Positions 44,509 through 52,830 of a stretch of DNA of 52,953 nucleotides are shown here, piece by piece. A program made the translations under genes and the position numbers. Origin of the DNA: an uncultured Clostridium sp. (GTDB lineage: Bacteria; Bacillota; Clostridia; TANB77; CAG-508); the NCBI GenBank assembly GCA_948442365.1, contig CAOJRU010000013.1, forward strand, positions 1 through 52,953, read 5' to 3'. Position 1 is the first letter of the stretch. Every line of letters starts with the position of its first letter. The notes beneath the pieces are model-generated. The model saw only the letters and a list, made by a program, of their open reading frames with translations. It ran no database searches and had not been told where the DNA came from.

Positions 44509-45561
44509 ATGAAAGGTATAAAAATAGGAGATAAGCAATCTCAATATCCTATTATACAAGGAGGAATGGGAGTTGGTGTTTCTCTTCATAAGTTAGCAGG
44601 AGCTGTCAGTAAAGAAGGTGGAATTGGTGTTATTTCAACAGCAGATATTGGTTATCAAGAAGAAGATTTTAATACAAATCCGATGAAAGCCAACTTAAGA
44701 GCTATTGGAAAAGAAATAAAAATGGCAAGAGAAATTGCAGGAGAAGACAAAATATTAGGGGTTAATATTATGGTGGCCTTAAACAATTATAAAGAAATTG
44801 TAAAAGAATGTGTTAAAAATAAAATTGACTTGATTATTTCAGGGGCTGGGATTCCGAAAGAATTGCCAGAATACATCAAAGGATCGAATACTAGGATAGC
44901 ACCTATTGTATCTTCTCTTAGGTGTTGTAAGTTAATTGTAAAACATTGGATAAAAAAATATAATTATGTTCCAGATATGATTATAATTGAGGGACCAGAA
45001 GCAGGAGGACATTTAGGATTTAAAAAAGAAGAATTACAAGAAGATAAGAAACCAAGATTAGAGGAAATTACCAAAGAAGTAGTTGAATATGTAAAAGAAG
45101 TACAAAAAGAAACCAATAAAGAAATACCTGTAATTGCAGCAGGAGGCATTTGGGATAATAAGGATATACAAAGATTTTTGAATTTAGGAGCAACAGGAGT
45201 TCAAATGGCAACCAGATTTGTTACGACTTATGAATGTGATGCTTCCAATGAATTTAAAGAAGCCTATATAAAGGCCAAGAAAGAAGATATAAAAATCATT
45301 AATAGTCCAGTAGGAATGCCAGGAAGGGCAGTTTATAATAATTTTATCAAAGAAACAGAAAAAGAAACATGCAAAATAAAAAAATGTTATCAATGTATAA
45401 AGACTTGTAATATTCTAGATACGCCTTACTGTATAACAAAGGCTTTAATAAATGCTGTTAAGGGGAATATGCAAGAGGCGTTAGTATTTTGTGGTAGTAA
45501 TGTAGAGAAAGTAAAAGAGATTATTTCGGTTCATCAATTAATACAAGAACTTACAAAATGA
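44509..45561 (+). CDS. FMN-dependent nitronate monooxygenase / FabK-like oxidoreductase
   Basis: 350-residue TIM-barrel flavoprotein of the 2-nitropropane dioxygenase family: IIQGGMGVGVSLHKLAGAVS, GVNIMVAL, IIEGPEAGGHLGF with the conserved His, VIAAGGIWD and GVQMATRF for FMN phosphate binding. The C-terminus carries four Cys (CKIKKCYQCIKTC) and a fifth in PYC, which could bind an Fe-S cluster or metal, a feature not found in FabK itself. Substrate is unclear: nitronate, or enoyl-ACP reduction. AGGAGG is ideally placed. The 27-bp operator upstream shows specific regulation. Confidence 0.8.
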   Translation: MKGIKIGDKQSQYPIIQGGMGVGVSLHKLAGAVSKEGGIGVISTADIGYQEEDFNTNPMKANLRAIGKEIKMAREIAGEDKILGVNIMVALNNYKEIVKECVKNKIDLIISGAGIPKELPEYIKGSNTRIAPIVSSLRCCKLIVKHWIKKYNYVPDMIIIEGPEAGGHLGFKKEELQEDKKPRLEEITKEVVEYVKEVQKETNKEIPVIAAGGIWDNKDIQRFLNLGATGVQMATRFVTTYECDASNEFKEAYIKAKKEDIKIINSPVGMPGRAVYNNFIKETEKETCKIKKCYQCIKTCNILDTPYCITKALINAVKGNMQEALVFCGSNVEKVKEIISVHQLIQELTK

Positions 45562-45614
45562 GGTTTTAAAATAGAAAGAAAGGTGATATAATACAAAAGA
45601 GGAGAGTGCTAACT

Positions 45615-46154
45615 ATGAAAAAAATATATATTGTATTAACCCATACAGGAACTAACTTATCGAAATTAATAAAGAGTTATACAAAAGATGAATTTTCGCA
45701 TGTATCCATAGCCTTAGACTCAGAATTAAAGCACATGTATAGTTTTGGAAGATTACATCCATACAATCCTTTTTGGGCAGGATTTGTACATGAATATATT
45801 GATGAAGGAACCTTTAAAAGATTTTATTTGACTAAAACCAAAGTATATACTTTAGAAATAACAGAACAACAATATGAAAGTGTAGAAAATACTATTAAGC
45901 AAATGGAACAAGAAAAAGAACAGTATACTTTTAATATATTAGGCCTATTTGCCGCAGGATTTCGTAAAAAAATTACCAGAGAAAAATCATTTTATTGTGC
46001 TGAATTTGTGAAGCATATATTAGAAAAAGCAGATATTAATACTGGATTACCAGAAGTAGCCAAGCCAGAAGATTTTAAGAAAATAGAAAATTTACAACAA
46101 ATATATAATGGATTTCTAAAAAAATATAACTGTGAAAATCTTACAGAAATGTAA
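45615..46154 (+). CDS. Permuted papain-like (YiiX/NlpC-P60-type) hydrolase
   Basis: 179 residues. The permuted papain fold is suggested by an N-terminal His motif (EFSHVSIALD) and a later Cys motif (SFYCAEFVKHIL), the reverse of the usual Cys-His order. No signal peptide is visible, so it may act inside the cell on amide or ester bonds. ATG 45615 has GGAG 10 bases upstream; the GTG at 45606 directly follows that ribosome binding site. It starts 53 bases after the oxidoreductase gene. Its last codons form part of the dyad upstream of the response-regulator gene. Confidence 0.7.
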   Translation: MKKIYIVLTHTGTNLSKLIKSYTKDEFSHVSIALDSELKHMYSFGRLHPYNPFWAGFVHEYIDEGTFKRFYLTKTKVYTLEITEQQYESVENTIKQMEQEKEQYTFNILGLFAAGFRKKITREKSFYCAEFVKHILEKADINTGLPEVAKPEDFKKIENLQQIYNGFLKKYNCENLTEM

Positions 46155-46163
46155 GGTTTTTTT
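46136..46163 (+). terminator. Possible terminator overlapping the bceR-side dyad
   Basis: AAATCTTACA and TGTAAGGTTT pair across GAAA, followed by TTTT. The same dyad has the TTACA-N4-TGTAA form, so it may act as terminator, operator or both. Confidence 0.55.
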
Positions 46164-46182
46164 CTAACATATGTGTTATAAT
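46141..46182 (+). promoter_or_regulatory. Putative BceR box and promoter of the two-component operon
   Basis: TTACA-GAAA-TGTAA (46141-46154) ends where the weak -35 region begins; TATAAT is at 46177-46182. Confidence 0.55.
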
Positions 46183-46211
46183 AAAGCAAAAAGATAGAAA
46201 GGGAACTTAAA

Positions 46212-46883
46212 ATGTCAAAAATACTAATTGTAGAAGATGACCAAAAGTTAAGAAACGAATTAGAAATCTTTTTGAGAAATAATGGTTATCAAGTGCAATC
46301 ATTAAAAAAGTTTGATGATACCATACAAGACATATTAGAGCAAAATCCAGACCTAATCCTATTAGACATCAATCTACCGAATGCAGATGGACAATATATT
46401 TGCAAAGAAATTAGAAAACAATCCAATATGCCAATTATTATTATTACCAGTAGAGATAATGAAATTGATGAATTATTAAGTATTAATTATGGAGCCGATT
46501 ATTATATTACCAAACCATTTAATCTTCAAATTTTACTTGCCAAAATAACGTCGTTACTAAGAAGAAGTAATAAAATGATAAATCAGCAAGAAAAAATAGA
46601 TTGTAAAGAATTTGTTTTAAATACTTCAAAATATACCATAGAAAAAGACAAAAAAGAAATAGAATTGACCAAAAATGAATTTAAAATTTTAAAATACTTA
46701 GTACAGAATCGAGAAAAAATAGTAGCAAGAGAAGAAATTATGGAATCATTATGGGACAACGAAAGTTTTATAGATGACAATACATTAACGGTAAATATAA
46801 CAAGATTAAGAAATAAATTAGAAGAATTGAATTTGAAAGAATTATTAGAAACCAAAAGAGGACAAGGCTATATACTAAAATAG
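46212..46883 (+). CDS. Response regulator, BceR-type (OmpR family)
   Basis: 223 residues: a receiver domain with the acidic pocket ED, phospho-acceptor D52 (LLDINLPNADG) and Lys in YITKPF, then an OmpR-type winged helix ending NKLEELNLKELLETKRGQGY. Neighbours are an intramembrane-sensing kinase and, four genes on, a Bce-type transporter, which identify the module as peptide-antibiotic sensing. The three TTACA-N4-TGTAA boxes of this window are its likely targets. AAAGGGA precedes the ATG. Confidence 0.88.
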   Translation: MSKILIVEDDQKLRNELEIFLRNNGYQVQSLKKFDDTIQDILEQNPDLILLDINLPNADGQYICKEIRKQSNMPIIIITSRDNEIDELLSINYGADYYITKPFNLQILLAKITSLLRRSNKMINQQEKIDCKEFVLNTSKYTIEKDKKEIELTKNEFKILKYLVQNREKIVAREEIMESLWDNESFIDDNTLTVNITRLRNKLEELNLKELLETKRGQGYILK

Positions 46884-46897
46884 AAAGAGGAAAGGGA

Positions 46898-47914
46898 ATG
46901 TCAATAAAAGATTTTTTAAAAGATAAATTGTTAACCATTAATTTGTTAATATTTGCTATGATTACTATAGAAATATTCTTGGCAATTTATCCAATAGGAG
47001 CTTTTGTTAAAATATATATTCCAATCGTTATATTGGGTGTTTATTTTGTTAGTATTACGATAGAATATATTACTAAAAGAAAGTTTTATCAAAAAATATT
47101 TGATACCTTAAATGAATTAGAGGAAAAATATCTACTAACAGAATTGATAAAAACTCCTACTTTTACAGAAGGTGAAATATTAAAACAAATTTTAGAGCAA
47201 ACTGACAAATCTATGTTAGAAAAAGTAAATCAATATAAATATTTAACAGAAGATTATAAGGAATATGTTGAACTATGGATTCATGAGATTAAACTTCCAA
47301 TAGCAACCAGTAAATTAGTTATAGAAAATAATAAAAATATGACGACTAAGAGCATAGAAGAAGAATTAGAAAAAGTAGAAAATTATATAGAACAAGCTCT
47401 GTTTTATGCAAGAAGTAATACTGTTGAAAAAGATTATTATATTAAAAAAAGTTTATTAAAAGATATTGTAAATGAATGTATGAAAAGAAATAAAAATATA
47501 CTGATTCAAGAGAAGGTGGGGATTAATTTACATGATTTAGAGGTAGTAGTTAACACAGATAGTAAATGGATTATTTTTATTTTAAATCAGTTAATACAAA
47601 ATAGTGTGAAGTATAGAAAACAGGGAAAAGATTTAGAAATTGAAATATATGCTAAAACAGGAAAAGAAAATAGTATTTTATATCTTAAAGACAACGGAAT
47701 GGGAATTAAAAAGGGAGAGATTACAAGAGTTTTTGAAAAAGGCTTTACAGGTACAAATGGTAGATTGTTAAATAAAAAGTCAACAGGTATAGGCCTATAT
47801 TTGTGTAAAAAGTTATGCAATAAAATAGGAATTGCCATTGAATTAAATTCTGTTCAAGATGAAGGAACAGAGGTTAGATTAGTTTTTCCACAAAATAGTT
47901 ATTTATTGATATAA
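46898..47914 (+). CDS. Sensor histidine kinase, BceS-type
   Basis: 338 residues with two membrane helices close together (ITIEIFLAIYPIGAFVKI and YIPIVILGVYFVSITIEY) and almost no extracytoplasmic loop, typical of intramembrane-sensing kinases that take their signal from a Bce transporter. The H-box is WIHEIKLPIA (H129). The N-box (LIQNSVKYRK), DNGMGI and TGIGLYLCKKL complete the ATPase. The start follows AAAGAGGAAAGG. Operon with the response regulator, 14 bases apart. Confidence 0.88.
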   Translation: MSIKDFLKDKLLTINLLIFAMITIEIFLAIYPIGAFVKIYIPIVILGVYFVSITIEYITKRKFYQKIFDTLNELEEKYLLTELIKTPTFTEGEILKQILEQTDKSMLEKVNQYKYLTEDYKEYVELWIHEIKLPIATSKLVIENNKNMTTKSIEEELEKVENYIEQALFYARSNTVEKDYYIKKSLLKDIVNECMKRNKNILIQEKVGINLHDLEVVVNTDSKWIIFILNQLIQNSVKYRKQGKDLEIEIYAKTGKENSILYLKDNGMGIKKGEITRVFEKGFTGTNGRLLNKKSTGIGLYLCKKLCNKIGIAIELNSVQDEGTEVRLVFPQNSYLLI

Positions 47915-47937
47915 TATAGAAAAAAGTGAGGGAAGCA

Positions 47938-48744
47938 ATGAATAAAATAGTGAACTATAAAAGCAAAGATGGAACTAAATTAATAGGTATAGTAAATGCT
48001 AATGCGATTTCTAACAAAGGTTGTATTATTATGTGTCATGGCTTAAAAACAGATAAAGAGGAATATGGTGATTTTAAGAAATTATCAGAATTACTATTAG
48101 AAAATTATGATAGTTTTAGATTTGACTTTAGGGGACATGGACAAAGTGAAGGTAAAGATATAGATATAACAATGCAAGGACTAAAAGAAGATTTAGAAAG
48201 TAGCATTATCTTTATTCAAAATCAAGGATATGAAGAAATCTATATACTGGGAGCAAGCTTTGGAGCAAGTATTTTGAGTTTAATTAATTATGAAAGATTT
48301 CCAAAAGTAAAAAAGTTAATTATGTGGTCTGGCTCAATTGATTTTGATAAAGGAAATCCAAGAGGTTCTTTAGGATATTATAATTATAAAAAAGCGATAG
48401 AAGAAGGTAGCGTAGAGGTAAAAAGTAAAACAACAGATAAAGTCATGAAACTCAGTAGAACTTTTATGGAGGAAACAAGAAGTTCAAAAGCAGAAGAAAA
48501 AATAAAAGAGATAGATGTTCCGATTTTATTCATACATGGAACAGAAGATGAAACAACGCCCTATCAGGTTAATCGACAAATGGCTAAAACTGTAAAAAAA
48601 TCTTATTTTGCAACTATTCAAGGTGCAAGTCATGGCTTTCATGAAGAAAAATATATTATAATGGCTAGTAAGTATATAGAAAGCTTTTTAAATATAAAAT
48701 TACCAGACAAGACAATAGAAATAGAAGAGGAAGGAGAAAGATAA
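47938..48744 (+). CDS. Alpha/beta hydrolase
   Basis: 268-residue serine hydrolase: oxyanion-region motif CHGLKTDKEE, nucleophile elbow GASFG, acid in HGTEDETTPY and catalytic His in GASHGFHEE. It resembles small cytoplasmic esterases or peptidases (YqiA/acyl-aminoacyl-like); the substrate is unknown. ATG 47938 has GAGGGA just upstream; the GTG at 47926 would add four residues. It sits inside the Bce-type operon, so it may hydrolyse the antibiotic or a lipid product; inference only. Confidence 0.82.
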   Translation: MNKIVNYKSKDGTKLIGIVNANAISNKGCIIMCHGLKTDKEEYGDFKKLSELLLENYDSFRFDFRGHGQSEGKDIDITMQGLKEDLESSIIFIQNQGYEEIYILGASFGASILSLINYERFPKVKKLIMWSGSIDFDKGNPRGSLGYYNYKKAIEEGSVEVKSKTTDKVMKLSRTFMEETRSSKAEEKIKEIDVPILFIHGTEDETTPYQVNRQMAKTVKKSYFATIQGASHGFHEEKYIIMASKYIESFLNIKLPDKTIEIEEEGER

Positions 48745-48754
48745 GGGAGAAGAA

Positions 48755-49693
48755 ATGCAAAAATTAGAGGAAAAAATAGGAAATAATATTAATTTAGAAG
48801 AAATAAGTCAATTACTTTGCAAAAACTATGGATTAGGAAAATATAAGAAACATATAGAAATAGAAACAGGAATAGAAGATTTTAATTATTGTTTAGTAAC
48901 AGAACAGAAAAAATATCTTATAAAAATATTTAATAAAAACCGTAAAAAAGAAGAACAAATAGACTATGTTAAAAAATATCAACTATTAGAAGAAAATAAA
49001 ATAACAACTCCTAGAATAATAGGAATACACAAAGAAGAAAATAGATTTGTGGTAATAATGGAATATATCGAAGGAGAAGATTTATATACTTCTAATGAAA
49101 CTATAACACAAGAACAAGTAAAAAAATTGATGGAAATGATGAATGAAGTCCATGAGATTTCTAGTAAAATAGCATGTATCTATGATGATTATCATATCAG
49201 TAATTTTAATAGAACCTATAATTTATGTATTCCATATTTAGATGAACAATGGAAGATTATAGGAGAAGAACTAAAAAAGAGATACAATAAAATAGACTTT
49301 TCCAAAATGCCAAAAAGTTTTATACATGGAGATTTGCACAAAGGAAATATTATGAAAGATAAAGAAAATAAACTATATTTAATCGATTTTGCTTCTTGTG
49401 GGTATTCCTATCATATCATAGATATCGTCCAATTTATTAATAACACTTTATTTGATTATAGGGAAGTAGAAGAATCAAAAAAAAGAATAGATTATTTTAT
49501 AAAACATTACCAATTAACAGATTATGAAAAACAAAACTTAAAAGTTCTAATGAAATGTTTTGCTTTTATCAGTTTTGCTTTGAAGCAATATGATTTTTGC
49601 CATGCTAAAAATCAGACAGAAGAAAGTAAATATTGGATGCAAAATAATATAGTAATTATAAAACATTTAAAAATAGAGGAGATAATAAAATGA
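48755..49693 (+). CDS. APH-family phosphotransferase
   Basis: 312-residue kinase-like protein of the aminoglycoside/choline kinase family: ATP-binding Lys in KYLIKIFNK, hinge VVIMEYIEGEDLY, catalytic loop FIHGDLHKGNIM (Asp as base) and the metal Asp in LIDFAS. It could phosphorylate an antibiotic or a small metabolite. Begins 10 bases after the hydrolase. Its stop (TGA) overlaps the ATG of a decayed GNAT gene (ATGA), which shows that another enzyme gene once followed in the operon. Confidence 0.85.
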   Translation: MQKLEEKIGNNINLEEISQLLCKNYGLGKYKKHIEIETGIEDFNYCLVTEQKKYLIKIFNKNRKKEEQIDYVKKYQLLEENKITTPRIIGIHKEENRFVVIMEYIEGEDLYTSNETITQEQVKKLMEMMNEVHEISSKIACIYDDYHISNFNRTYNLCIPYLDEQWKIIGEELKKRYNKIDFSKMPKSFIHGDLHKGNIMKDKENKLYLIDFASCGYSYHIIDIVQFINNTLFDYREVEESKKRIDYFIKHYQLTDYEKQNLKVLMKCFAFISFALKQYDFCHAKNQTEESKYWMQNNIVIIKHLKIEEIIK

Positions 49694-49798
49694 TAAGACA
49701 AGCTGAAATAGAAGATATAGAAGAATAATCCCATTGCTAGAAAATTATATACTAATTTTGGATTTTTTGATAACAAAAATGCAATGAAAAAATCATAA
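49690..49798 (+). pseudogene. Remnant of a GNAT N-acetyltransferase gene
   Basis: ATG 49690 overlaps the preceding stop and reads MIRQAEIEDIEE, a typical GNAT start, then TAA. In another frame from 49724 the sequence reads NNPIARKLYTNFGFFDNKNA followed by MKKS and stop, a typical GNAT C-terminus. About 100 residues of the middle are gone. No CGG is present, so this is a true deletion and not a decoding shift. Confidence 0.8.
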
Positions 49799-49840
49799 AA
49801 GCTAATTATTACCAAAAAGGGGTATATGATTGGCTTTTTC
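49797..49840 (+). terminator. Terminator after the Bce two-component operon
   Basis: AAAGCTAAT and ATTGGCTTT pair (one G-T) around a ~24-base loop, followed by TTC. Confidence 0.55.
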
Positions 49841-49846
49841 TAAATC

Positions 49847-49910
49847 TTACAAAAATGTAAGAAGAATGTAATATAAATCGATGGCAAAGGGAAGAAAGTA
49901 AGGCTATACT
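49847..49910 (+). promoter_or_regulatory. Putative BceR box and promoter of bceAB
   Basis: TTACA-AAAA-TGTAA (49847-49860), then a poor -35 TGGCAA (49882-49887), 17-base spacer and TATACT (49905-49910). A weak -35 with an upstream box is what an activator-dependent promoter should look like. Confidence 0.65.
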
Positions 49911-49932
49911 TAAAATATAGGAGGGAATTAAA

Positions 49933-50700
49933 ATGAGTAAAGTATTAGAAGTAAAAAACATTGAAAAATACTATGGAAACAAAGCAAACTTAACAAAAGC
50001 AATTGACAACATTAGCTTTGAGGTAAGTAAAGGAGAATTTATAGGTATTATGGGAGCATCTGGTTCAGGAAAAACAACATTATTAAACTGTATTTCTACC
50101 ATAGATAAAGTAACAGCAGGTCATATCATAATCAATGAACAAGACATAACAAGATTAAAAGGAAACTATCTAAATAAATTTAGAAGAGAAGAATTAGGAT
50201 TTATCTTTCAAGACTTTAACTTATTAGACACACTAACAGCTTATGAAAATATAGCATTGGCATTAACGATACAAAAAATAAATGCCAAAGAAATAGACAA
50301 ACGAGTAAAAAACATAGCACAAAAATTAGGAATTCAAGAAATTCTAAAAAAATATCCCTATCAAGTATCGGGAGGGCAAAAGCAAAGAATTGCGTCAGCA
50401 AGAGCCATTATTAGCAATCCCAAGCTAATTTTAGCAGACGAACCAACAGGAGCGTTAGATTCTAAATCAGCTAGGCAATTATTAGAAAATTTTGAAACCT
50501 TAAATCAAAAAATGGAAGCAACCATTTTAATGGTTACCCATGATGCTTTTACTGCTTCTTATGCTAGCCGAATTTTATTCATTAAAGATGGTAAAATTTT
50601 TAATGAATTAGTAAAAGGAAACGATAGCAGAAAGCAATTTTTTGAAAAAATAATCGAGGTACAAACACTTCTTGGAGGTGATTTAAACGATGTTATTTAA
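49933..50700 (+). CDS. Bce-type ABC transporter ATPase
   Basis: 255 residues of the MacB/BceA class: Walker A GASGSGKTT, Q-loop FIFQDFNLLD, signature VSGGQKQRIASARAI, Walker B LILADEPTGALD, and His in VTHDAF. BceAB-type transporters detect and remove wall-active peptides (bacitracin, lantibiotics) from their lipid targets and signal to the kinase. AGGAGGG precedes the ATG. Overlaps the permease start by 11 bases. Confidence 0.93.
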   Translation: MSKVLEVKNIEKYYGNKANLTKAIDNISFEVSKGEFIGIMGASGSGKTTLLNCISTIDKVTAGHIIINEQDITRLKGNYLNKFRREELGFIFQDFNLLDTLTAYENIALALTIQKINAKEIDKRVKNIAQKLGIQEILKKYPYQVSGGQKQRIASARAIISNPKLILADEPTGALDSKSARQLLENFETLNQKMEATILMVTHDAFTASYASRILFIKDGKIFNELVKGNDSRKQFFEKIIEVQTLLGGDLNDVI

Positions 50701-52781
50701 ATTATCTTTTGAAAACATGAAAAAAAGCTTCAAAGACTATGCCATCTATTTTTTGACTTTGGTGTTAGGAGTAGCTATTTTCTATATGTTTAATTCCTTA
50801 GACACTCAAGAAGCAATGCTTTCCGTATCACAATCTACAAGAGAGCTAATCAAATTAATGATAAATATGCTTGGAATGGTATCTGTATTTGTAGCTGTAA
50901 TTTTAGGTCTACTAATTGTATATGCCAATAATTTCTTAATCAATCGAAGAAAAAAAGAATTTGGAATTTATATGACACTTCGGAATGGGAAGAAGGCAAA
51001 TATCTAAAATTATATTGATAGAAACAATCTTAGTAGGAGTTATATCTCTTGTAGTCGGTATTGTAATAGGGATATTTGCTTCTCAATTCATGTCCATTTT
51101 AATTTCTAAACTATTTGAAGCAGATATGAGTGAATTTACATTTGTATTTTCTAAAAATGCTTGTATAAAAACTTGTTTCTATTTTGCTATTATGTATGTG
51201 GCAGTGGCTATATTTAATACCATTACGATTTCAAGATATAAACTAATCAATTTATTAACAGCCTTGAAGAAAAATGAAACAGTAAAAATTAAAAATCCAT
51301 TTTTATGTGTCATTATCTTTATAATAGCAAGTGCTATACTTGGGTATGCTTATTGGAAAGTAACAGGAGGAATACAGACAATGGATACTGCCGAAAAAAT
51401 GTTGCCAGTTATCTTAATGGGAATTGTTTCGACTATTTTAATTTTCTGGTCTTTATCTGGATTTATCTTATATGTAATTAGATCCATGAAGAAAGTGTAT
51501 TTAAAAGACACTAATATGTTTGTATTGAGACAAATCAACAATAAAATTAACACAATGGTAGTAAGTATCAGTGTGATTTGTTTAATGTTATTTATGACAA
51601 TTTCTATTTTGTCTTCTAGCCTATCCTTAAGAAACACAATGCAAAAAGATCTAAACGAAATGACACCAGTTGATATTAATTTATATAAAACAGCTAATTT
51701 ACCAGAAAAAACGATAAATGCTAATGGAAAAGAGATTACTTATACAAAAGAAGAAAGAGAAGATTCAAAAATAACAATACAAGAAACACTAAAAAATGTT
51801 GGAATGGATTCTAATATTTTAAAAGATGTTGTAGAGATAGCAATTTATGTTAGCCCCAATTTGACAATGGAAAAATTCTTTGGTGAGTCGATTGATACAG
51901 TAAAAGCACAATTTTCTATGCTTGCCTATGATACACCAGAAATGATTGTAAAAATATCCGATTATAATAAAATAGCTAATCTTTATGGAATTAAACAATA
52001 TGACTTAAAAGAAAATGAATATATTATGCTTTGTGATTTTGACAATATGGCTGAAATAAGGAATCAAGCATTAGAGAAAGAAAATGTGCTTACAATTGCA
52101 GGGAAACAATACAAATCAAAATATACACAATGTCAAGAAGGATTTATTATCATGTCAACCAGTCATACGAATTCAGGAATTATTTTAGTACCAGACAATT
52201 GTCCACTAACAGACGAAGAGAAAGAAAGAACTTTGTTAGCTGCTAATTATAATGTAACAACAAAGGAGGAAAAGGAAAATATGGAAAGTATGTTTTCCAA
52301 TAGGAATGCTTCTAGTTTTATACAAAAATTACAAGAACAAGGAATTACCATTGATGGTATGAGTAAGATAAGCATTGTGGAATCAAGTGTAGGATTGGCA
52401 ACCATTATAACTTTTATTGCTATCTATTTAGGGATTATTTTCTTAATTGCGAGTTCAGCTATTTTAGCACTAAAACAACTAACTGAAAGTTCTGATAATA
52501 GACAAAGATATATTATCTTAAGAAAAATAGGGTGTGACGAAAAAATGATAAATAGAGCTTTATTTAGACAAATTGGAATATTCTTTGCTTTGCCACTTAT
52601 ATTAGCCATTATTCATTCCATTTTTGGTATTCAGTTTGTGTTAAGTATGATGGTTGGTCTTGCTAGGTCAGAAGATTTATTACCATCTATTGTGACGACC
52701 GTTTGTGTTATTGGAGCTATTTATGGAGCTTATTTCTTGGCAACTTATTTAGGAAGCAAAAATATTATTAGAGAAGAATAG
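50690..52781 (+). CDS. Bce-type FtsX-like permease (contains +1 CGG shift)
   Basis: 696 residues after the merge: TM1, an FtsX domain (TM2-4), further membrane segments, a large ~200-residue extracytoplasmic domain (~residues 320-520) with the peptide-sensing role, and the final FtsX domain. The first frame reaches EFGIYMTL, CGG at 50981, and stops seven codons later. Skipping the C gives TLGMGRRQISKIILIETI, matching the EFGIYLTLGM...ISKIL segment of the family. ATG 50985 of the second part lacks a ribosome binding site and would split the FtsX domain. AGGAGG precedes the ATG at 50690. Confidence 0.92.
50981..50984 (+). other. +1 shift site, CTT C-GGA (BceB-type permease)
   Basis: In-frame CGG at 50981-50983 after CTT (Leu). 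Reading GGA as Gly restores TLGMGRRQIS; Gly-Met here is typical of the family. Confidence 0.9.
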
Positions 52782-52795
52782 TAGATTTTAAAGAA

Positions 52796-52830
52796 AGAGG
52801 AAAACCTAATTATAGTTTTCCTCTTTTTAT
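52796..52830 (+). terminator. Terminator after bceAB
   Basis: AGAGGAAAAC and GTTTTCCTCT pair across a 9-base loop, followed by TTTTTA. The last ~120 bases of the window hold only AT-rich DNA with no gene. Confidence 0.85.

Noticed and set aside
49690..49798. Another CGG shift in the GNAT gene
   Set aside because: No CGG occurs there and the middle of the gene is missing; it is a real deletion.
1457..50984. The eight broken genes as ordinary pseudogenes
   Set aside because: All breaks share one triplet in one codon phase, no other stops or deletions occur, and essential genes such as sigF are hit. Random decay would not choose C before a Gly codon eleven times.
1457..50984. Sequencing or assembly error at CGG
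   Set aside because: About seventy CGG triplets in the other two codon phases do not disturb the frame; a read-level error would not know the codon phase. Raw reads are still the decisive check.
1457..50984. CGG reassigned to another amino acid (as reported for some Firmicutes)
   Set aside because: Simple reassignment keeps the frame, whereas here the zero frame soon stops or turns into unrelated sequence after CGG and the family sequence continues at +1.
1457..50984. Classical prfB-like programmed frameshift
   Set aside because: There is no SD-like sequence or stop codon at the shift sites, preceding codons vary, and the affected genes share no function.
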